NCBI RefSeq assembly: GCF_038396765.1 | Contig: NZ_CP150096.1 | Span: 88,501-152,500 of the forward strand | Direction of reading: 5' to 3' | From: Chitinophaga caseinilytica | GTDB taxonomy: Bacteria > Bacteroidota > Bacteroidia > Chitinophagales > Chitinophagaceae | DNA length: 64,000 nucleotides | In this document: in pieces, positions 54,806-64,000 of the stretch | Numbering within the stretch: position 1 is the stretch's first letter | Layout of the letters: each line of letters begins with the position of its first letter | The notes under the pieces: generated by a model | What the model was told of the DNA's origin: nothing | The model's database searches: none | The model's input: only the letters and a program-made list of their open reading frames with translations | Position numbers and translations under genes: made by a program

Positions 54806-55039
54806 TTAAAAGAATAATTGTTTGATACCCCTGTAGACACGAAATAATCCATAAGCGCCCAACATGCCGGCCAATACGTAGAGCCACGTATCGGAGATGT
54901 CCAGTCTACCCATTCCCAGTTTCTCGGAAAACAGTGCGTACAGTCCAAAAAGAATAAAAATCATTCCCCTGATCAGCTCGCCCAGCGGGCGATATTGCAC
55001 GTTTGTCCGATTGTTCGTATTGTCGTTCTCCTGTCGCAT
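54806..55039 (-). CDS. Small two-helix membrane protein
   Basis: 77-aa protein from ATG 55039 (MRQENDN). A polar, Asn-rich N-terminus precedes two hydrophobic segments (about 24-43, GMIFILFGLYALF, and 53-73, WLYVLAGMLGAYGLF), ending with a basic tail. No family recognised. It lies 23 bp upstream of the PstS-like gene on the same strand, so it is likely the first gene of that operon. Confidence 0.7.
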   Translation of the reverse strand: MRQENDNTNNRTNVQYRPLGELIRGMIFILFGLYALFSEKLGMGRLDISDTWLYVLAGMLGAYGLFRVYRGIKQLFF

Positions 55040-55235
55040 TGGTGGCAAATTACAAGTATACAAAAAAATGCTTTTTTCTACCGCATCAAACTTTTATTCG
55101 TTTGTTAAAAATTTTCCGGGCTGTTTCAAAAGCTTTCAGAAAGATGATGCCGAACCTTTCATTTTCCATAATACAGCAAAGTTTTAACATATGCAATTCC
55201 TCCAAAATGCGTTAGCGGTTTCCCTGAAAATTCGG

Positions 55236-55243
55236 TAGGTTTG
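55236..55243 (+). promoter_or_regulatory. Candidate promoter -7 box for the phosphatase/hisS pair
   Basis: TAGGTTTG fits TAnnTTTG exactly, about 84 bp before the ATG at 55327. No TTTG at 19-20 bp upstream. The rest of the 287-bp gap between 55040 and 55326 shows nothing I can name. Confidence 0.42.
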
Positions 55244-55326
55244 CGGTCTGAAAAATCGGGGGTAAAGGGATGCAGGATTTACATCAAATCATTGATAACC
55301 AGTAATTCCCGATCAATTGATCGAAC

Positions 55327-55761
55327 ATGAAGATATTGATGGTCTGCCTTGGTAATATTTGCCGGTCCCCGCTTGCCGAAGGCATCCTCCGCCACCTGGC
55401 GGGCCAAAAAGGACTGAATTGGGACGTAGATTCCGCCGGCACCGGCAACTGGCATGTGGGCCACCCGCCCGACCGCCGCTCCATTGCCGTAGCGAAACAG
55501 CACGGGATCGACATCTCCGGGCTTCGCGGCCGGCAGTTCTCCTCCGAAGATTTCGACCGGTTCGACCGGATTTTCGTCATGGACCTGGACAATTACCGCG
55601 ATGTGCTCCAAAAAGCCCGCTCGTCGGCCGACCAGCAGAAGGTACAATTGTTGCTGGAAGACCAGCAGCCTGTCCCGGACCCCTGGTACGACGATGCCCT
55701 TTTCGAGCCGGTGTTCCGGCTCATCCATGGCGCCTGCGAACGCATCGTACGGCTTGCCTGA
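55327..55761 (+). CDS. Low-molecular-weight protein-tyrosine phosphatase
   Basis: 144-aa cytoplasmic phosphatase. The P-loop CLGNICRS has nucleophile Cys7 and Arg13; the general acid is Asp118 in VPDPWYDD. DSAGTGNWHVGHPPDRR is the typical second block. Such enzymes dephosphorylate tyrosine kinases of polysaccharide export or other targets; no partner kinase is near. hisS follows 35 bp later. Confidence 0.93.
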   Translation: MKILMVCLGNICRSPLAEGILRHLAGQKGLNWDVDSAGTGNWHVGHPPDRRSIAVAKQHGIDISGLRGRQFSSEDFDRFDRIFVMDLDNYRDVLQKARSSADQQKVQLLLEDQQPVPDPWYDDALFEPVFRLIHGACERIVRLA

Positions 55762-55796
55762 AATTTCTAACATTCACATTCTTGACGCTTTATAGC

Positions 55797-57143
55797 ATGG
55801 CAAAACTCAACACTCCTCAAGGTACGCGCGATTTCGGGCCAGACGTGGTCCGCAAGCGCAACCACATTTTCGCCGTCATCCGGCAGGCTTTCGAACGGTT
55901 CGGCTTCCAGCCCCTCGAAACCCCGGCGATGGAATACACCTCCACCCTTCTCGGCAAATACGGTGACGAAGGCGATAACCTGATTTTCAAAATCCTCAAT
56001 AACGGCGATAAAATCTATGGCCAGGCGCAAATGGCGAAAGACAGCCGTGAACTGGCGCTGATCCTGTGTGAAAAGTCGCTGCGGTACGACCTGACCATTC
56101 CTTTTGCCCGATTCGTGGTGATGAACCAGGGGAAGATCCATCTGCCTTTTAAGCGCTACCAGATCCAGCCGGTTTGGCGGGGCGATAAGCCGCAACGTGG
56201 CCGCTATCGCGAGTTTTTCCAGTGCGACGCGGACGTGGTGGGCAGTAATTCTCTCCTGAACGAAATCGAACTACTGCAGATTTACGATACGGTTTTCAAT
56301 ACGCTCGGGCTTTCGGGATACCGGATGAAAGTCAACAACCGCAAGATTCTCACGGGATTGGCGGAACTTGTCGGCCGTCCGGATTTGATGCTCGCCATTA
56401 CGATCGCCATCGATAAGCTCGACAAAATCGGGGATAGCGGGGTTCGCGAAGAACTGGCGCAGCGTGGGCTTTCGGGGTCGGAGGCAGATAAAGTGATGGA
56501 ATTTATTTCACTGCAGGGCAGCAACGACGAAAAGCTCGACCGGCTCACGCAGCTTTTTGCGGGATCGGAAACGGGGCTCAAGGGCGTGGAGGAATTGCGG
56601 TACATACTGGGAAGCGGGCTGACATCGTTCAGCCGTCAACCCGAGATCGACCTGACGCTGGCCCGCGGCCTGAATTACTATACCGGTATGATCGTGGAAG
56701 TGAAGGCGCCTGAGAGCGTGAACATGGGAAGTATTGGTGGCGGCGGCCGGTACGACGATCTGACGGGGCTTTTCGGGCTTCCGGGGATTTCGGGTGTGGG
56801 GATTTCTTTTGGGGTTGACCGGATTTACGATGTACTGGAAGATCTGCAATTGTTCCCGGAAACTGCGCAGCAGGGAACGCAGGTGATATTTTTTCACCCT
56901 GGGACGGAGAAACTGGCGGAGGTTTACGGATATGTCTCCCGCCTGCGGGAACGTGGTATCAGCACGGAAATTTTCCCGGATGAAATCAAGCAGGACAAAC
57001 AATACAAATATGCCGAAAAGCGAGGCATTCCTTACATCGCTTATGTAGAAGACAATGCGCCTGGCGTTGTGTTTCTCAAGAGCATGACGGGGAAGCAGCG
57101 CCATCAGCTTACACCGGCTGAATTGGACGCATTTACATTTTAG
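55797..57143 (+). CDS. hisS: Histidyl-tRNA synthetase
   Basis: Class II aminoacyl-tRNA synthetase, 448 aa from ATG 55797 (MAKLNTPQGTRDFGP). Motif 1 region AFERFGFQPLETPAMEYTSTLLGKYG, motif 2 RYQIQPVWRGDKPQRGRYREFFQCDADVVG split over about 115-143, the histidine-specific GLNYYTGMIVEV loop, and motif 3 GVGISFGVDRIYDVLE are all present, followed by the anticodon-binding domain. The usual start is the internal ATG, not the upstream in-frame codons that overlap the phosphatase gene. Confidence 0.97.
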   Translation: MAKLNTPQGTRDFGPDVVRKRNHIFAVIRQAFERFGFQPLETPAMEYTSTLLGKYGDEGDNLIFKILNNGDKIYGQAQMAKDSRELALILCEKSLRYDLTIPFARFVVMNQGKIHLPFKRYQIQPVWRGDKPQRGRYREFFQCDADVVGSNSLLNEIELLQIYDTVFNTLGLSGYRMKVNNRKILTGLAELVGRPDLMLAITIAIDKLDKIGDSGVREELAQRGLSGSEADKVMEFISLQGSNDEKLDRLTQLFAGSETGLKGVEELRYILGSGLTSFSRQPEIDLTLARGLNYYTGMIVEVKAPESVNMGSIGGGGRYDDLTGLFGLPGISGVGISFGVDRIYDVLEDLQLFPETAQQGTQVIFFHPGTEKLAEVYGYVSRLRERGISTEIFPDEIKQDKQYKYAEKRGIPYIAYVEDNAPGVVFLKSMTGKQRHQLTPAELDAFTF

Positions 57144-57166
57144 CAAGTGAAACACATTATATTTTC

Positions 57167-57199
57167 AAGAGGCGCTGGAAATCCGGTGCCTCTTTTTTT
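57167..57199 (+). terminator. Terminator of hisS
   Basis: Stem AAGAGGC (57167-57173) and GCCTCTT (57188-57194), with inner pairing, followed by a T-tract. It lies 24 bp after the hisS stop. Confidence 0.9.
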
Positions 57200-57258
57200 A
57201 TACGCGTTTTTACTGCACACGGTAAATCGAGTTGCCATTCATTTTTCAAAACATGGCT

Positions 57259-57947
57259 GACATCCGGAACTGCGTGCTGGATTTGCAGCAATCATACCAT
57301 GTATAATTCGGCGAACAACTTAAGCTTGTTTTCAAAAATAAGGACGTCTGACATCGACGTAAAATTATCCGGATCTGTATGTGGAATTTGCAGCAATCAT
57401 ACCATGTTTAATTCGGCGAACAACTTAAGCTTGTTTTCAAAAATAAGGACGTCTGACATCGACGTAAAATTATCCGGATCTGTATGTGGAATTTTCAGCA
57501 ATCAAACCATGTACAATTCGGCGAACAACTTAAGCTTGTTTTCAAAAATAAGGACGTCTGTCATCAGTGTACGATTATCCGAATCTACATATGGGATTTT
57601 CAGCAATCAAACCATGTACAATTCAGCGAACAGGTGAAAACCGTTCTCAAAAAAAGGCGCATGACATCCGACAATTTCGCTGGCAGATGGATACTTAAAA
57701 AATCAGCGTACAATTATCCGGATCTACATGCTGAATTATCAGAAATCAAACCATGTACAATTCGGTAAACCACATACGCTTGTTCTCAGAAGATTAGGGC
57801 GTCTGGCATCTACGCGCAATTATCTGGATCCGCGTGTTGGATTTACAGCAATCATACCATGTACAATTCGGCAAACAGTTGAAGTCTGTTCTCAAAAATA
57901 AGGGCGTATGACATCCGACCATATCGCTGGCCGATGGATACTCTAAT
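57259..57947. repeat. Tandem array I, 105-bp unit, about six copies
   Basis: The anchor ACCATGT recurs at 57296, 57401, 57506, 57611, 57750 and 57856, so the period is 105, 105, 105, 139 and 106 bp. Copies 1 and 2 are identical over 86 bp (57304-57389 and 57409-57494); later copies diverge. Unit features: near-palindrome around AACTTAAGCTTGTT, hairpin ACGTC-(7)-GACGT, and palindrome ATCCGGAT. Copy 4 and the last copy share an extra segment around GCTGG-AGATGGATACT (about 34 bp longer). Non-coding as far as I can tell, though the 105-bp period keeps one frame open (57299-57637). Confidence 0.88.
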
Positions 57948-58386
57948 ATTCACCGATCGATTTGTACTTCACTTCAATAACTAATGATGTTGTTTAATCA
58001 AAGCTATCTTTTGTGAATGAAAATCATACGGCTCAATATTCATGCTGCGTTTACATCATATGTAAAGTCGGTGCTATCCCTCGATACCACTAGCAAATAG
58101 ATACCTCATGGATCCAACAACAATCCATAAAAAAGGACAACATCGATCCAATGTAATTTTTGGCAGACAATATGGCGCTGTTCGAGAACTGCACCGCGTT
58201 TCCAGTCACTCGTATAACATTTCTCCGCCACAATGTTGCATACAATTTCGCCTGCCACTTCCATGCACAGAATTTCTCCAACGGCATTCGAATTCAGCAT
58301 TTAATCATAAATGCATCAATTCAGGTTGTGAATCCTTTATTCAATTGCGCATACTCTCAACCATCATTATCCAAAATCCAACATCA
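57948..58386. other. AT-rich gap between array I and the SDR gene
   Basis: I see no gene, terminator or clear repeat here. Short open frames on both strands have no start signals or family resemblance. Confidence 0.5.
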
Positions 58387-59342
58387 CTATTCCCAGGCAT
58401 CTCCGCCGATCTTCTTTCCCGAAATCAGTTTCCAGTAGCTATAAAATTCGTCATCCAGCGGCTTGTGGAGGTATTCGGGGATCGTGGTACGAACGTAATT
58501 TCCCCAATGTGGCCTGGCTCCGTCACGATCGGAGAATCCGTATTCATCAGAGAGGTTCCAGGAGCTGAATACTTTTCCTCTTTTTCGAAGACGGCCGGGT
58601 CTGCAGCCAATGCGGCAACGGCGCGCCCCACGAACCAGGGTGTTTCGGACGCAATAAAGTTCGGATCTACGCGGGTCCCATCCTTCCAGTTGCTTTCCGT
58701 AACTCCGAAGTGTTCCAGCATAGCTTCGGAGCGAAGGAAGCCGGGCGTTATGGCAAGTGCGCCAATGCCGTGGGGCTCGAGGTCCTGCGACATGTCGTAG
58801 GCCAAACGGATAACGGTTGTTTTGACCAGATCATAAAACAGTTGTCCACGGTAGAAATAGCCATCTCCGTCGGTTACTTCGACGATGAGTCCTTTTTTCG
58901 CGGGAAGCATGAGCGGCACGGCGTACTTGGCGGTGATGATGTGCGTATCGATCGCCTGTCTCATCATTTGAAATCCTTTTGAGAGGTCATTTTCCCAGAA
59001 TGGGAGGTTCCATTGCATGAGGGCATCGCCGCCCCATACGTCGTTTACGAGGACGTCGAGGTGGCCGTGGTCTTTTTGTATCCGGTCCATCAGGGCGATC
59101 ACTTCTTCTTCTTTACTGTGGTCTGTCCTGACGGGGATTCCGATTCCGCCTAATTCCGTGACGATTTCCGCTGTTTCGTCGATGGTTTCCGGGCGGGAGG
59201 GGCCGGAAGCTGGGGCGCCTTTAACGCTTCGTCCGGAGCAATAGACGGTGGCGCCTGCTTCACCGAGCATGGATGCGATTCCTCTTCCGGCTCCGCGGGT
59301 GGCGCCGGCGACGAGGATGATTTTTCCTTCCAGAGGTTTCAT
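58387..59342 (-). CDS. Short-chain dehydrogenase/reductase, frameshifted near the C-terminus
   Basis: SDR-family oxidoreductase with an N-terminal Rossmann fold: GATRGAGRG at 13-21 binds NAD(P), LVNDVWGGD replaces the usual NNAG, and YDLVK (YxxxK) carries catalytic Tyr and Lys. In the given frame the end drifts away from the family and stops at 58425. Adding one T to the T5 run 58581-58585 restores ...GKVFSSWNLSDEYGF... and a tail ending WKLISGKKIGGDAWE with TAG at 58387, giving about 318 aa. This matches a subgroup of SDRs with a longer C-terminus. It is the only apparent gene in a 4-kb region of repeats. Substrate unknown. Confidence 0.82.
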
Positions 59343-59589
59343 ACGTTAGTTAGGTTTGATGGGACGGTGAATTTCGTACGGCGGTACGCATTGTATCTGC
59401 GTAGTGGATTATTTTTCGAAGGATGTTAATATAATTTGCGGGATATGAGGGCATTGGGGATTACTTGGAAATGACTTGTGAGGGGGGACGTTATAGTTGG
59501 GATTCTTTATTGCGGTTGTTATCAGAGGCTTGGTCCATAAGTTTAAACGAGAACATGCAGCATATTCTATTTCGGGATGGGTGTAAATT

Positions 59590-60395
59590 ATGAGTTCAGG
59601 ATTGGGAGTAAACTATCTCCACACAATCAATGCAATTAATATAGTTGTTATAGGAGAGAATCGACTATCAGGGAAGAATTCGTTTGCACGGGAAATTGCA
59701 AAGCTTAAGTTATTGGGTTGGTTATTGATGCAATGTTTTCAGGAATGGAAATATGCTATCACAGCACATGAATGCAATAGTTAGAGTTGTTTTAGGAATA
59801 AATCCTATATAGGGAAGGATAAGTGTTAACTGAAAACTGCAACGCTTAAGATATCTGGTTCGTTATTGATGAATGTGTTCAGGAATAGAAATATGCTATC
59901 ACTGCTCAATGAATGCAATTGATAGAGTTGTTATGGGAATAAATTCTATATAGGAAGGATAAGTGTTCTCTGAAAACTGCAACGCAAGATATCGGGTTGG
60001 TTATTGATGATATGTGTTCAGAACTCGAAATATGCTATAACTGCACAATGAATGCAGTTGATAGAATTACTATAGGAAGGAATCGTCTATACGGGAAAAA
60101 TTCGTTTGCACGGGAAACTGCAAAGCTTAAGTTATCAACATGGTTAATAATATCATGTTCGGGAATGGAAATATGCTATCCCCGCACAATGAATGCAATA
60201 GATAGAGTTGTTTCGGGAATAAATCCTCTATAGAGAAGGAATAAGTGTTCACGGAAAGCCCGCTCTTAATATATCGGGATGGGTACAATTAAAAGTATTC
60301 CATTCTGCACAGTGAATGCAATTGAAATCGCTGTTACGGGAATAAATAGCCTTGGGGAAGAATAGGGCTATACGGGAAAGGGCTACTCAATGTTC
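59590..60395. repeat. Degenerate tandem array II, about 140-bp unit, about six copies
   Basis: The core (G/C)AATGCA recurs at 59628, 59770, 59911, 60050, 60191 and 60314, and TATGCTAT at 59752, 59892, 60031 and 60172, so the period is 139-142 bp with a shorter last unit (123). Copies have many substitutions. The word AAGCTTAAGTTAT occurs at 59701 and 60123 and is the reverse of the core of array I. Short open frames (59590-59784, 59997-60233) share peptide words such as GKNSFARE, but they follow the repeat phase and have no other gene signals. Confidence 0.8.
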
Positions 60396-60454
60396 CTTGT
60401 AGGAGTAAAATGTGTAAGATAAATAACCCAATATATCCAGCACGCGTTGCATTT

Positions 60455-61190
60455 ATTGGAATGGAATATTGTTAAGGACGTTCGGTTGATGGAAAAGAGG
60501 AGTAAGTAAATGTAAGAAAATCTCGTACTGGTGAGGATAAGAATGGAATATTGTTCAGGACGTTGGGTTGACGGGAAAGAAGGAGTAAATAGATGTAGGA
60601 AAATCCAGTCCTTGTGAGGATAAGAATGGAATATTGTTCAGGACGTTGGGTTGACGGGAAAGAAGGAGTAAATAGATGTAGGAAAATTGCAACCGGGGAT
60701 GGGAGTTCAGGTATGGAGAAAACGGGGTGGGTTGGAATCCAATGTATGGAACCCTCTATCCATTCTATGAAATAGACTATTGCTCAGGACGTGGGGTTGA
60801 TGGAAAATAAGAGTAAGTAATTGTCGGAGAATCTCGTACTAGTGACGATAGGAATGAAATATTGCTCAGGGCGTATGGATTGAAGGGAAAAAGGTTTAAT
60901 TAAGAGTAGGAAAATTGCACCCGGGGATGGGAGCTCAGGTATGGAGAAAACGAGCTGGGTTGGAATCCAATGTATGCAGCCATCCATCCATTTTACTAAA
61001 TAGAATATTGTTCGGGACGTTCGGTCTATGGGGAAGAGGAGTAATTAACTGCAAGAAAACTGCAAATGGGGATGGGAGTCGAGTTATGAGGAGCACGCGC
61101 AGGGTTGGAATTTAATATATGCAAACGTCCATCCATTAGTAAGTGTAGTAAAATTGCAATCGGGGATGGGAAGCGGGGGCTATTTTGCCC
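60455..61190. repeat. Mosaic tandem array III, 83-bp and 147-bp units
   Basis: Unit words AATATTG.TCAGGACG occur at 60463, 60545, 60628, 60776, 60855 and 61002 (spacing 82, 83, 148, 79, 147). The short unit is duplicated exactly over 74 bp (60531-60604 and 60614-60687). The long unit carries an added block with GGGGATGGGAG and GGTTGGAAT, found near 60690, 60917, 61070 and, partly, 61160. It ends about 55 bp before the rRNA terminator. No coding signal that I can support. Confidence 0.82.
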
Positions 61191-61243
61191 GGAAGTAGTA
61201 CAATCTATGGTTGCATTTCTTGATTCGGTGAGGGGTATAAATA

Positions 61244-61277
61244 AAAAAAGGTCCAAGATTGCTCCTGAACCTTTTTT
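61244..61277 (-). terminator. Terminator of the rRNA operon
   Basis: Stem of 12 bp with one G-U pair between AAAAAAGGTCCA (61244-61255) and TGAACCTTTTTT (61266-61277). Read on the minus strand it follows the 5S rRNA by 7 nt and ends in a T-tract. Confidence 0.9.
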
Positions 61278-61284
61278 CAATAAA

Positions 61285-61395
<111 letters not shown>

Positions 61396-61449
61396 AGATC
61401 TTTAAGTATCTTACTACTAATAAATTTACATATCGGGAAGTTGTAAAAC

Positions 61450-61504
61450 ACGCTCTTTACTTTCCGGTTTCCTTGCGGATACCTTCAGCTTCGATAAAGA
61501 GCGT
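61450..61504 (-). other. Inverted repeat in the 23S-5S spacer
   Basis: Perfect 10-bp arms ACGCTCTTTA (61450-61459) and TAAAGAGCGT (61495-61504) around a 35-nt loop, in the rRNA precursor between 23S and 5S. A processing stem is a likely role; nuclease sites are not shown. Confidence 0.6.
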
Positions 61505-61516
61505 AAAAATAAAATT

Positions 61517-64000
<2,484 letters not shown>

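Noticed and set aside
57259..57947. CRISPR array
   Set aside because: The units are about 105 bp and contiguous, with no separation into short repeat and unique spacer, and no cas genes are present.
59590..60233. Short open frames in array II sharing GKNSFARE-like words
   Set aside because: The similarity follows from the DNA repeat. Most units have broken frames and no start signals, so I do not call genes.
57259..61240. Insertion sequence or prophage
   Set aside because: No transposase, integrase, terminal inverted repeats or target duplications could be found; the only gene is an SDR.
60784..61280. Short minus-strand open frames in array III
   Set aside because: Low-complexity products set by the repeat units, with no start signals or family match.

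Overview
The window is a chromosomal segment of a Bacteroidota bacterium, most likely in Chitinophagaceae and close to Chitinophaga. The evidence is the protein families (PorD/DUF4835, a Bacteroidota-type omega subunit, a short NuoG, the dcw gene order with long FtsZ and PASTA-bearing FtsI), promoters of the Bacteroidota type (TTTG, 19 bp, TAnnTTTG), weak or absent Shine-Dalgarno sequences, and the 5S/23S rRNA sequences. The placement rests on recognition by eye, without database searches.

Layout. 1-3808 (minus): bamD, rpoZ, coaBC, porD and a DUF4296 lipoprotein that runs off the left edge. 3809-4116: a divergent control region with DnaA-box-like sites, palindromes and a 10-bp-phased repeat before mraZ. 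4117-20169 (plus): a complete division and cell-wall cluster mraZ-rsmH-ftsL-ftsI-murE-mraY-murD-ftsW-murG-murC-ftsQ-ftsA-ftsZ, closed by a strong terminator. It makes peptidoglycan precursors and the divisome, but lacks murF and ddl. 20267-34108: unrelated genes (GH123-like hydrolase, Kup potassium transporter, OmpA protein, polyprenyl synthase, RecJ, a duplicated pair of secreted esterase-like lipoproteins, HtpG, and rpsF-rpsR-rplI). 34190-35470: a MacB-type ABC permease. 35592-49901 (minus): all 14 subunits of respiratory complex I, nuoA-nuoN, behind one clear promoter, with an unrelated WG-repeat protein gene between nuoD and nuoE. 50148-55039 (minus): two paralogous TPR proteins, a PstS-like lipoprotein and a small membrane protein. 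55327-57143 (plus): low-molecular-weight tyrosine phosphatase and hisS. 57260-61240: mostly non-coding repeat DNA, with three different tandem-repeat families around one short-chain dehydrogenase gene. 61285-64000 (minus): 5S rRNA and the 3' part of 23S rRNA.

Two things stand out. First, five genes (DUF4296, porD, ftsW, nuoB and the SDR gene) each carry a one-base shift inside a homopolymer, and correcting that one base restores the expected family sequence. FtsW and NuoB are core proteins, so base-calling error is the simplest explanation. The ftsW site is also a correctly phased -1 slippery heptamer, so real recoding is worth excluding there. Second, the 4-kb stretch between hisS and the rRNA operon holds three unrelated repeat arrays (about 105, 140 and 83/147 bp periods) that I cannot assign to any known element. 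It is the best candidate here for something undescribed.
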